In this document: positions 7,786 to 15,886 of the stretch, piece after piece
Position numbering within the stretch: position 1 is the first letter of the stretch
Layout of the letters: every line of letters starts with the position of its first letter
Assembly: GCF_015704895.1 (NCBI RefSeq)
Contig: NZ_JADQWB010000007.1
Location: 124,001 to 188,000 of the forward strand
DNA from: Agrobacterium leguminum
GTDB lineage: Bacteria > Pseudomonadota > Alphaproteobacteria > Rhizobiales > Rhizobiaceae
Direction: 5' to 3'
DNA: 64,000 bases
Program-made: the position numbers and the translations under genes
Notes under the pieces: generated by a model
The model's input: only the letters and a program-made list of their open reading frames with translations
What the model was told of the DNA's origin: nothing
Database searches by the model: none

Positions 7786-8808
7786 ATGCGTAATTTCGTT
7801 CCCAACGACCACGACAACGGCGTCACCATCTACTCCGAATGGAGACCTGGCCAACGCGTTCTCGTCAATGGCGGCGCCGGTTTTCTCGGTTCCCATCTTT
7901 GCGAGCGCCTGTTGAGCTGCGGTCACGAGGTGATCTGTCTCGACGATCTTTCGACCGGACGCACCGCGAATGTGGCGCATTTGCGGGATAATAAGCGGTT
8001 TTTGCTGGTTGAGCACGATGTGCGCAAACCCTATGACATCGATGTCTCGCTGATCTTCAACTTCGCCTCGCCGGCTTCGCCGCCAGACTATCAGCGCGAC
8101 CCTGTCGGCACGCTGCTCACCAATGTCCTGGGTGCGGTCAATGTACTGGAAGTGGCACGCAGATGCGGTGCAACCGTCGTGCAGTCGTCGACATCGGAAG
8201 TCTACGGCGATCCGCACGTCAATCCGCAGCCGGAAACCTATTTCGGCAATGTAAATACAATCGGGCCGCGAGCTTGTTACGATGAAGGGAAACGCAGCGC
8301 CGAAACGCTGTTTTTCGATTATCACCGTAGCTTCGGTGTCGATATCAAGGTGGGACGCATCTTCAACACCTATGGGCCGCGCATGCGACCCGATGACGGA
8401 CGTGTGGTTTCGAACTTCATCGTCCAGGCTCTGAAGGGCGCCGACATCACCATTTACGGCGATGGCAGCCAGACCCGTTCCTTCTGCTATGTCGATGACC
8501 TGATCGACGGTTTCCTGCGCTTCTCGGCCAAGCCGAAGGATTGCACCGGGCCGATCAATCTCGGCAACCCGAGCGAAATTCCGGTGCGGCAGCTCGCCGA
8601 TATCGTTATCCGCATGACGGGTTCCCGTTCGCGCATCGTGCATCTGCCCGCCGCGATCGACGATCCGCAGCAGCGCCGCCCCGACATTTCGCGGGCAAAG
8701 GAACTGTTGAGATGGCAGCCGCGCGTGCCGCTCGAAATCGGCCTGGAAAAAACCATCGTCTATTTCGATGCGTTGCTGGCCGGCAAGACTGTGGCGGAGG
8801 CCGTATGA
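7786..8808 (+). CDS. NAD-dependent sugar-nucleotide epimerase/decarboxylase (UDP-glucuronate decarboxylase-like)
   Basis: Extended SDR enzyme of 340 residues. The Rossmann motif GGAGFLGSH is near residue 30, the active-site Ser/Thr region is [10 protein letters not shown], and the catalytic YxxxK appears as YDEGK near residue 165. The stretch [14 protein letters not shown] and the [10 protein letters not shown] segment are typical of UDP-glucuronate decarboxylases (UDP-xylose synthases), which make UDP-xylose from UDP-glucuronate. Substrate assignment is by family resemblance; a different NDP-sugar epimerase is possible. GGGGAGGA precedes the ATG. It is the first gene of a tight operon (the next ATG begins 2 bases after its stop) and would supply sugar nucleotide to the downstream GT2 synthase. 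Confidence 0.8.
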   Translation: MRNFVPNDHDNGVTIYSEWRPGQRVLVNGGAGFLGSHLCERLLSCGHEVICLDDLSTGRTANVAHLRDNKRFLLVEHDVRKPYDIDVSLIFNFASPASPPDYQRDPVGTLLTNVLGAVNVLEVARRCGATVVQSSTSEVYGDPHVNPQPETYFGNVNTIGPRACYDEGKRSAETLFFDYHRSFGVDIKVGRIFNTYGPRMRPDDGRVVSNFIVQALKGADITIYGDGSQTRSFCYVDDLIDGFLRFSAKPKDCTGPINLGNPSEIPVRQLADIVIRMTGSRSRIVHLPAAIDDPQQRRPDISRAKELLRWQPRVPLEIGLEKTIVYFDALLAGKTVAEAV

Positions 8809-8809
8809 G

Positions 8810-9793
8810 ATGCCCCGCACAATCCTCGTCACGGGCGGGGCCGGATTCATAGGCAGCCACATATGCAAGGCGCTGGCCCAATCCGGCTTCAAGCCCATCG
8901 CTTACGACAATCTCTCGACGGGTCACGCGGATTCGGTTCGCTGGGGTCCCTTCATCGAGGGCGATATTCTGGATCGCGGCCTTTTGAAAGCCACGCTGAA
9001 GGAGTTTTCGCCAGCCTTCGTCATCCATTGCGCCGCCAACGCCTATGTCGGTGAGTCCGTCGAGGATCCGCGCAAATATTACCGCAACAATGTCGGCGGC
9101 AGTCTTGCGCTGCTGGATGCCTGTCTCGACCAGAATATCGGCGGGCTGGTGTTTTCTTCCAGCTGCGCCACCTATGGCGTGCCGCCGCAATTGCCCATCC
9201 GTGAGGAAACGGCGCAAATGCCGGTCAATCCTTACGGGCGCACGAAACTGATCTTCGAAATGGCGCTCGATGATTATGCCGCCGCCTACGGTCTGCGTTT
9301 CGTGGCGCTGCGTTATTTCAATGCCGCCGGGGCCGACCCGGACGGTGAGCTTTACGAGCGCCATGAGCCTGAAACCCATCTGATCCCGCGGGCACTGATG
9401 GCGGCTGCCGCAAGGCTGCCGCAACTGGATGTCTTCGGGGCGGATTACGACACCAGCGACGGCACCTGCATTCGCGATTACATCCATGTCAGCGATCTGG
9501 CCGATGCCCATGTGGCTGCCGTCAATTATCTTGCCGAGGGCGGAGAGACGCTGCGCGTCAATCTCGGTTCCGGTCACGGTACATCGGTCGGCGATATCAT
9601 CCGGGCGATCCACCGCGTGACGGGGCAGGAAGTTCCGGTCCATTTCGGCGCAAGGCGCGCCGGCGATCCGCCAGCCCTGTTTGCGGATATCAAACGTGCG
9701 GAAGAGACGCTCGGCTTTATCCCGAAGCGTTCGGATATCGACACCATCATCCGGACGGCAGGTCCCGGTTTCGGACTGGAGGTGCGGTCATGA
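8810..9793 (+). CDS. UDP-glucose 4-epimerase (GalE/ExoB-like)
   Basis: Interconverts UDP-glucose and UDP-galactose. The 327-residue extended SDR has GGAGFIGSH at the N-terminus, SSSCATYG as active-site serine region, and YGRTK (YxxxK) near residue 141. RYFNAAGADPDGELYERHEPETHLIP is characteristic of the GalE family. The start is the ATG one base after the preceding TGA. It overlaps the GT2 gene by four bases (ATGA), so translation is probably coupled. Whether it is the general ExoB or dedicated to this operon cannot be told from the window. Confidence 0.85.
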   Translation: MPRTILVTGGAGFIGSHICKALAQSGFKPIAYDNLSTGHADSVRWGPFIEGDILDRGLLKATLKEFSPAFVIHCAANAYVGESVEDPRKYYRNNVGGSLALLDACLDQNIGGLVFSSSCATYGVPPQLPIREETAQMPVNPYGRTKLIFEMALDDYAAAYGLRFVALRYFNAAGADPDGELYERHEPETHLIPRALMAAAARLPQLDVFGADYDTSDGTCIRDYIHVSDLADAHVAAVNYLAEGGETLRVNLGSGHGTSVGDIIRAIHRVTGQEVPVHFGARRAGDPPALFADIKRAEETLGFIPKRSDIDTIIRTAGPGFGLEVRS

Positions 9794-11727
9794 AAGCCCA
9801 TTCCACCCCTTCCGTTCCATCGGCCCGGGCAGTTGCAGTCGCCAGCGATTTGCGGATGCTGCCGGTCTTTGCCGGCTGGAACCGCACGGCCTATCTTCTC
9901 GGCATTGGCGGCTGGCTGGTGACGCTCGCTTATTTCTGGATCTGGTGGCTCGATCGCGATCGTGTCATCGACTGGCCCTATTATACCGTCGTTACGATGA
10001 CGCTCGCGTGGATCACGCTTCTGCCATCCTATTTCATCTTCATCTTTCTGAACGCGAAGGTTGTCGACCGGCGCTCCCCTCTGCCACGGGGCAGGGTGGC
10101 GATGGTCGTCACCAAGGCGCCGTCGGAACCTTTCGCGGTGGTGCAGAAGACGCTGCTGGCCATGCTCGAACAGAAGGGTCTGGAATTCGACGTCTGGCTT
10201 GCCGACGAGGCTCCGGATGCGGAAACGCTGAAATGGTGTGGCGCGCACGGCGTTTTCGTTTCCACCCGACAGGGCGTTGCGGAGTATCATCGCAAGACCT
10301 GGCCGCGGCGCACGCGCTGCAAGGAGGGCAATCTCGCTTATTTCTACGATCACCACGGTTACGAGCGTTATGATTTCGTCGCCCAGTTCGATGCGGATCA
10401 CGTGCCGGAACCGGATTATCTGCGCGAGATCATCCGTCCCTTTGCCGATCCGAAGGTTGGATATGTTTCGGCCCCGAGCATCTGCGACGCCAATGCCGGT
10501 GAAAGCTGGGCCGCGCGCGGCAGGCTTTATGCCGAGGCGAGCCTGCATGGCGCGCTGCAACTGGGTTACAATAATGGCTGGGCGCCTCTATGCATCGGTT
10601 CTCATTATGCCGTGCGCACGAAAGCCCTGCGGGAGGTCGGCGGCCTTGGGCCGGAGCTTGCCGAGGATCATTCCACCACGCTTCTGATGAATGCCGGCGG
10701 CTGGCGCGGCGTTCACGCCGTCAACGCCATCGCCCATGGCGACGGGCCGGTGACTTTTGCTGATCTCATCGTGCAGGAATTCCAGTGGTCGCGCAGCCTG
10801 ATGACCATTCTGCTGCAATATTCAAGGCACTACGTGCCGAAGCTGCCGCCGCGGCTGAAGTTCCAGTTTCTGTTTTCGCAGCTCTGGTATCCGCTGTTTT
10901 CCGGCTTCATGGCGCTGATGTTCGTTCTTCCCGCCGTTGCGCTGATGCGCGGCGATGTGCTGGTCAATGCATCCTATCCGGCGTTTCTGGCGCATTTCCT
11001 GCCGGTTTCGCTGATCATGATCGTGTTTGCCTTCTTCTGGCGGGCCACGGGTGCATTCCGCCCGCATGATGCGAAGCTCTTCAGCTGGGAGGCCATGGTA
11101 TTTCTGTTCCTGCGCTGGCCCTGGTCGCTGATGGGCGTGCTGGCGGCGATACGCGACACGATCCGTGGCGATTTCGTCGATTTCCGCATCACTCCCAAGG
11201 GCACGCAGGCAAAACCGCCGCTGCCGTTGAGGGTGGTCGCGCCTTACATTCTTCTGGCGGCGCTCAGCCTCGTGGCCATGGTTCTGGCGCCGCGTGAAAA
11301 CGGGGCGGAGGGCTTCTTCGTCTTCGCCGCCATCAATGTGGCGATCTATGCGGGCCTTTCGGTGTTTCTGCTCATCCGCCATGCGATGGAAAACGGCTTG
11401 CCAAGGCTGCCGGCATTGCGCGGGGGAGCGACCGCCGCGGCCTGTTCGTTGCTGCTGGTGGCGGGCAGTGCCGTACAGCTCAGCTCCCATGCGATCGGCG
11501 GGCTGGAGGCCCTGTCGCACGGGCAGTCCTATGTCAGTTTTACCGAAACGCGGTTCACGGTCGCCGGTGCGGGCGTGGAAGGTGCGAGATCGGTGCGTCT
11601 GAAACTGCGCATTACCGTACCGGGACTGCGCGGACCGCAGGAAATGCAGGCGGAACCCATCGTGGCGCCGCCGCCGGCGGTGGCAACCGGAGAGATCATG
11701 CTGGCCGACAATAGGGTCGGACAATGA
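9790..11727 (+). CDS. Membrane-embedded family 2 glycosyltransferase (cellulose-synthase-like)
   Basis: Processive-type polysaccharide synthase of 645 residues. Two N-terminal membrane helices (about 35-85) precede the cytoplasmic GT-A domain, and a bundle of further helices follows from about residue 355 to 570. Visible motifs are the first Asp (WLADEAPD), DxD (FDADHVPEPDYL, near 199) and the catalytic acid in ELAEDHSTTL (near 291). The acceptor motif that normally reads QxxRW is QEFQW followed by SRS (near 329), so Arg is replaced by Gln. There is no C-terminal PilZ domain, in contrast to the cellulose synthase 6 kb downstream. Operon partners suggest a polymer containing galactose, glucose or xylose, but the product is unknown. 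Confidence 0.85.
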   Translation: MKAHSTPSVPSARAVAVASDLRMLPVFAGWNRTAYLLGIGGWLVTLAYFWIWWLDRDRVIDWPYYTVVTMTLAWITLLPSYFIFIFLNAKVVDRRSPLPRGRVAMVVTKAPSEPFAVVQKTLLAMLEQKGLEFDVWLADEAPDAETLKWCGAHGVFVSTRQGVAEYHRKTWPRRTRCKEGNLAYFYDHHGYERYDFVAQFDADHVPEPDYLREIIRPFADPKVGYVSAPSICDANAGESWAARGRLYAEASLHGALQLGYNNGWAPLCIGSHYAVRTKALREVGGLGPELAEDHSTTLLMNAGGWRGVHAVNAIAHGDGPVTFADLIVQEFQWSRSLMTILLQYSRHYVPKLPPRLKFQFLFSQLWYPLFSGFMALMFVLPAVALMRGDVLVNASYPAFLAHFLPVSLIMIVFAFFWRATGAFRPHDAKLFSWEAMVFLFLRWPWSLMGVLAAIRDTIRGDFVDFRITPKGTQAKPPLPLRVVAPYILLAALSLVAMVLAPRENGAEGFFVFAAINVAIYAGLSVFLLIRHAMENGLPRLPALRGGATAAACSLLLVAGSAVQLSSHAIGGLEALSHGQSYVSFTETRFTVAGAGVEGARSVRLKLRITVPGLRGPQEMQAEPIVAPPPAVATGEIMLADNRVGQ

Positions 11728-11741
11728 AGGAGGAGGCTGTG

Positions 11742-12245
11742 ATGAAAACAACAATAAGCAAATGCGGATTCTCCGCTTTCGTACTCTGTCTTGCGGTGGT
11801 CGTGCCAAGCGCGGTCCACGCTGCAGGCGGCACGAAGACGCCGAAACCGCTCAGAACCAGCGAAGTCGTGGACATGTACTTCGACAAGACCTGGAAATGG
11901 GAAACGGGCGGTGGACGCTTCATCGCCCAAGACCGCAAATTCATCGCCGCAACGGAAGAAAAGGGCAAGAAGTCCATCGGTGAAGGCCGCTGGACCGTCG
12001 ATGCCAACGGCACCCTGTGCATGCGCGCCACCTGGAAAAGTGCGGCAGGAAACGGCAAGGCCGATACCTGCTTCGACCATGGCCGCATTGGCAAGGTGCT
12101 CTACCAGCGCAAGCAGGGCGGGCCATGGTACGTGTTCCGGCACAACCCGCCACGCCCTGGCGATGAATTCCTCAAGCTCGTCCGCAAGGACGATGTCACG
12201 CCGCAGATCGCCGCTTACGACAAGGCGATGACGGCAACAAGGTAG
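11742..12245 (+). CDS. Periplasmic DUF995-like protein
   Basis: A 167-residue protein with a Sec signal (hydrophobic core FSAFVLCLAVVVPSAVHA) and a mature domain with paired Cys (TLCMRATW and ADTCFDHG) and a C-terminal segment GGPWYVFRHNPPRPGDEF, which I associate with the rhizobial DUF995 family. Function unknown. The ATG at 11742 has AAGGAGG upstream and gives a proper signal peptide; the ATG overlapping the GT2 stop at 11724 does not fit the ribosome-binding site. Membership of the operon suggests an accessory role in polysaccharide export or modification. Confidence 0.7.
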   Translation: MKTTISKCGFSAFVLCLAVVVPSAVHAAGGTKTPKPLRTSEVVDMYFDKTWKWETGGGRFIAQDRKFIAATEEKGKKSIGEGRWTVDANGTLCMRATWKSAAGNGKADTCFDHGRIGKVLYQRKQGGPWYVFRHNPPRPGDEFLKLVRKDDVTPQIAAYDKAMTATR

Positions 12246-12258
12246 GGAGTAAGGTGTC

Positions 12259-13221
12259 ATGCAGATAACAAGAAGAAAACTTCTGTTCGCAGGTGGTGCC
12301 GCCGCAGCCTTTACCGCCGGCATGTATCCGGTGCTCAAGCTCGACGCACAGGGTGTCGCCCCCATGACGTCGACGGGCATGAAGACACTTGCCGACAAAA
12401 GACCGACATTGCATGCGGACGGCATCCGTTTCGGTGCCTACGATCCGCACGGCGATTTCACGGCCCAGACCGGGGTGGCGTCGGAACATCTGTTCCTGCC
12501 CTGGGAAGACGTGGATCTCGACAGTCTCGCACTTGCGGATGCCTACGCTCTGGAGCGCAAGCGCAACGTGCTGATCACGGTCGAACCCTGGTCCTGGGAC
12601 GTTAACTGGCGGCTCACCTCCGACGAGTTGCGTCGCAAGGTAATGAGAGGCGACTATGACCAGAACATGCAGGCGATCGCCGCACGCATGTCGGCGATGA
12701 AAAGTCCGCTGATCCTGCGCTGGGGACAGGAAATGGAAGACACGTCCGGCCGCTTCTCGTGGTCGGGCTGGAACCCGCGTGATTACATCACGGCGTATAA
12801 ACGCATGGTGGACATGACCCGCAAGGCGGTTCCCAGCGTCAAGGTGATGTGGTCACCGAAAGGTCTGGACGGTCTGCAGGCCTACTACCCAGGTGACAGC
12901 TATGCCGATCTGGTCGGCCTCTCGGTCTTCGGTCTTGAGGAATACGACAAGATCGAATATGGCGGACCGAAGACCTTCACCGATCTGCTGCGCAAGGGCT
13001 ATGGACTTGTCGAAACCTTCAACAAGCCGGTCTGGGTTGCCGAACTGGGTTATGAAGGCGGCGATTCCTATGTTCGTCCGTGGATGAATGACGTGACGCT
13101 GAAACAGGCGGATTTTCCGAAGCTGGAAGAGGTCGTCTATTTCAACGACAAGGATGTTCATGCCTGGCCGCACAATCTCGGCAGACCGGACTGGCGCGTC
13201 GTGCGCCCGGCCAAGGCCTGA
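12259..13221 (+). CDS. GH26-like glycoside hydrolase with Tat-type signal
   Basis: 320 residues. The N-terminus TRRKLLFAGGAAAAFTAG fits a twin-arginine signal, so export in folded form is likely. The mature part is a (beta/alpha)8-type hydrolase: ILRWGQEMED near residue 153 corresponds to the acid/base region of GH26 (usually HEMNG), followed by FSWSGWNPRDYITAYKRM, and WVAELGYEGG near 260 supplies the probable nucleophile Glu. GH26 enzymes cleave beta-mannan or mixed beta-glucan; the substrate here is unknown. As last gene of the GT2 operon it may trim or release the polymer, as BcsZ does in cellulose synthesis. Confidence 0.7.
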   Translation: MQITRRKLLFAGGAAAAFTAGMYPVLKLDAQGVAPMTSTGMKTLADKRPTLHADGIRFGAYDPHGDFTAQTGVASEHLFLPWEDVDLDSLALADAYALERKRNVLITVEPWSWDVNWRLTSDELRRKVMRGDYDQNMQAIAARMSAMKSPLILRWGQEMEDTSGRFSWSGWNPRDYITAYKRMVDMTRKAVPSVKVMWSPKGLDGLQAYYPGDSYADLVGLSVFGLEEYDKIEYGGPKTFTDLLRKGYGLVETFNKPVWVAELGYEGGDSYVRPWMNDVTLKQADFPKLEEVVYFNDKDVHAWPHNLGRPDWRVVRPAKA

Positions 13222-13234
13222 TCGACGCCGAAAA

Positions 13235-13261
13235 CCGGCGAGCGGCGATGCCGCTCGCCGG
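13235..13261 (-). terminator. Shared terminator between convergent hydrolase and AGE genes
   Basis: A perfect 12-bp GC stem (CCGGCGAGCGGC with its complement) closes a 3-base loop. On the minus strand it is followed by TTTT, so it best fits termination of the AGE-family gene. It may also block transcription from the polysaccharide operon on the other strand. Confidence 0.6.
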
Positions 13262-13271
13262 CGGTCCGATA

Positions 13272-14456
13272 TTAGCTGGCCGTCGCCAGCACAGCCTCCG
13301 CCTCATATATGGCGCAGACGATGTGATAAAACGTGCTTGCCGGCGCCGGCTCGTCGAGCATCGGCCTGTCGGCCGGCCATTTGTCGAACCACAGGCCCTT
13401 GACCGGCGTGTCGAGGAAAGGCTGCAGCGCGCCGATGGCGCTGAGACCGGAGGCGAGGTAACGTTGCCGCTCCTCGCCGCTTGTGACGCTTGCAAGCCGC
13501 ACCGAAGCCTTCAGCCATTCCGTCTGCGGCCATAACCGCGCCAGCCCGTCATGCACCGAAAAATCGTCGTAGAGGCTCATCACCGCCACCTTGCGGCGCG
13601 GGCAGATGCCGTAGGCCTCGCCGATCTCGAACAGCCGTTTTGCCTTGCCCATCGCTTCGTCGTTTCCACGCAGGCTGCCCCAGCGCACCAGAAGCCAGGC
13701 CCATTCGAACTGGTGGCCCGGCTCCATGATCCGGCCTTTGTCGCTGTCATGCGGTGTCCAGTCATGGGTAAAGAATTCGCGCAAGCCGCCATTGCCGCCA
13801 TCGATGAAGCGGTTAAGCGCAAGATCGGCGATCTCGTCGGCCAGCGCCGACCACGGGCCGTCCGGGTCCTGCACCTCCCAGGCCAGCATCGCCTCGAAGA
13901 GATGCATATGCGGATTGGAGCAGAGCGGCGTGCGCGGCGGGTTCGCTTCCTCGAAGCCGGCGACCGGATGTCTGTAGTCGCGTTCGAGGATGGCAAGAAT
14001 ATCGAGCGCCCGGCCGCGCATCTCGTCCCGGCGCTCGGGAAGGCTTGCGGCGGCCTGTGCGGCGGCAAACAGCGCAAAGGCCTGATTGTAGAGATCGAAG
14101 GAGGGATCGATCAGCCGGCCGGTCTGGTCGGCAAGGTTGCCGTAAAGGCCGTTTTCAAGGCGATAGACCTTTTCGAACCAGGAAAGCCCGTGCAGGAGCG
14201 CGTCTTTCCACGGTCCCTGCCAGCCATGCTGGCCGGCGGCGGCGAAACAATAGGCCTGGCGCGGCTGCACACGGGCGCGGCGGTCATCGGAAAAAACCGG
14301 TTTGGCATCCTGGCCGAGACGTTCGTAAAAGCCGCCATCCGGCCGCGCCGAACCCGCCTCCCACCACAGGGGCAGGGCGTCCTCATCCAGCCATTTGCGT
14401 AATCTTCCGATCTCTTCGGCAAGCGTCTGCGCGATGCTCGGAAATTGCAATGTCAT
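13272..14456 (-). CDS. AGE-family sugar epimerase/isomerase
   Basis: 394-residue (alpha/alpha)6-barrel protein of the N-acylglucosamine 2-epimerase superfamily, which also contains mannose isomerase and cellobiose 2-epimerase. Family marks are RQAYCFAAAG, the histidine segment NPHMHLFEAMLAW, and EPGHQFEWAWLL, which carry the catalytic His residues. The substrate cannot be fixed from sequence; D-mannose/D-fructose isomerase or an aldose-ketose isomerase are the usual rhizobial annotations. It is monocistronic, converges on the GH26-like gene and is divergent from the cellulose operon. Nothing clear is seen in the 337-bp gap 14457-14793. Confidence 0.8.
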   Translation of the reverse strand: MTLQFPSIAQTLAEEIGRLRKWLDEDALPLWWEAGSARPDGGFYERLGQDAKPVFSDDRRARVQPRQAYCFAAAGQHGWQGPWKDALLHGLSWFEKVYRLENGLYGNLADQTGRLIDPSFDLYNQAFALFAAAQAAASLPERRDEMRGRALDILAILERDYRHPVAGFEEANPPRTPLCSNPHMHLFEAMLAWEVQDPDGPWSALADEIADLALNRFIDGGNGGLREFFTHDWTPHDSDKGRIMEPGHQFEWAWLLVRWGSLRGNDEAMGKAKRLFEIGEAYGICPRRKVAVMSLYDDFSVHDGLARLWPQTEWLKASVRLASVTSGEERQRYLASGLSAIGALQPFLDTPVKGLWFDKWPADRPMLDEPAPASTFYHIVCAIYEAEAVLATAS

Positions 14457-14793
14457 GCGTCAACTCTCTGTTTTTACAGTTGAATAAAAAGCGGGCCAAT
14501 AAAAATACGTCATTATGGAGGCAAGTAGACCATGGGACATATTGCGCTGCAACCGTAAAATTATCGACCTGACAGGAAGCCAACCCCCGGCGGCGCGATT
14601 GGTTCCACCTTCTTCCATGGCGAACATGGGGCGGCAATGGTGATTCGCTAGCCATAAAGTGTCAGAAATTACAACGCAAATTTGAGATTGCTTATTCGTA
14701 GTCCTCACGTATTTCGTAACAATGGTCTGGTCATTAGTGATTCGGTCTCCTTTTAACCTGGGCGGCGTTGGGGAAATAAAGGGGCGTAAGGCA

Positions 14794-15792
14794 GTGAATT
14801 TTTCTGCCTATACTTCATTGCTGTTCTCCATTGCGGTTCTGTCGGGCTGCAATACTCCCGCGGGCGTTCGGTCCTTCGGGGGACCCCAGATGCTGTCACC
14901 TTCCGAGGCGCTGGTTTTCCCGCCGCCCGGTGGCCCCGAAATCGTGACCGTGGTCAACCGCACCTATTCCAACGCCGTGGCGCAGCAGGTCATCTTGCGC
15001 TCCGAGGCCGCAACGCCCGGGCAGAACTACATCAAGGCGGAGTTTTTCGGTCCGCAACAGGCCGGCGATACCGGTGGCGACGCTCTGGCTTTTTCCGGTT
15101 TCAGGGCATCTTCCGTCGCGCGGGAAATCCGCGCCGAGTTTCCGGGCGAAAACATCGCCATGTCGGCAAATTACCTGCAGAACGGTTATGGCGCGTTCTC
15201 CTATGCCGCCGGCAGCGGCCGTGGCGACGATACCTGCCTTTATGGCTGGCAGGACATACGCTCGCCGGAAAGCATGCGGCAGGATTTCCGCAATCTCGGA
15301 CGCATCAAGGTGCGGCTGCGCCTTTGCCAGTCGGGCGCCAGCGTCGAGCGGCTGCTGGCGGTCATGTATAATTACACGATTACCGGCACCTATGCCTCGC
15401 CCAGCTGGAACCCTTACGGCACGCCGCAGGCAGTGGATAAAAATCTCGGACGGCCGGGCCATCCGGTCTATCCCATAAAGGCGGATGAGGTGCCGATGCG
15501 GCCCGGCGGCGAGGTGACCGCGAGCGTGCCGCCCCGGCCCGTTCGTCGCACGGCTGCCGTTGCACCGCCCGCCCAGCCGGAACCGCAGCCGCTTCCACCC
15601 GTTGCTGCAGTCAGTATCCCGTCGCCCGCATCGGCTGGCGCACCCCTCCAGCCTGCAAGGCCCACGGTGGCGGGCAGGCGCCTGGATGGTGTGCCGGCGG
15701 CTAGCGGTGGGCAACCGTCGCAGGTTCCGCAGGTATCCATTCCGTCGCCCGCATGTCTGTCCGGTTCGGGGGTGGCGTCAGGATGCAGGTGA
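14794..15792 (+). CDS. bcsN: Cellulose biosynthesis lipoprotein BcsN
   Basis: First gene of the cellulose operon. The 332-residue product begins at a GTG that gives a short signal peptide ending in the lipobox LSGC, so it should be an outer-membrane or periplasmic lipoprotein. The central domain is followed by a Pro/Ala-rich C-terminal third (PQPLPPVAAV repeats, with IPSPA appearing twice). BcsN is a marker of the type III bcs operons of rhizobia, with an unknown role. The assignment rests on position immediately before bcsA, the lipobox and the general character. Confidence 0.75.
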   Translation: MNFSAYTSLLFSIAVLSGCNTPAGVRSFGGPQMLSPSEALVFPPPGGPEIVTVVNRTYSNAVAQQVILRSEAATPGQNYIKAEFFGPQQAGDTGGDALAFSGFRASSVAREIRAEFPGENIAMSANYLQNGYGAFSYAAGSGRGDDTCLYGWQDIRSPESMRQDFRNLGRIKVRLRLCQSGASVERLLAVMYNYTITGTYASPSWNPYGTPQAVDKNLGRPGHPVYPIKADEVPMRPGGEVTASVPPRPVRRTAAVAPPAQPEPQPLPPVAAVSIPSPASAGAPLQPARPTVAGRRLDGVPAASGGQPSQVPQVSIPSPACLSGSGVASGCR

Positions 15793-15886
15793 TCGCCGGA
15801 ACCAGCGGGAAAGAGCGCGCCAAGGCGCAGATCGCAAAAATTCCGGGCCGAAATTCCGGGTGGGGAAGACAACGGAAAGTTTCTGG

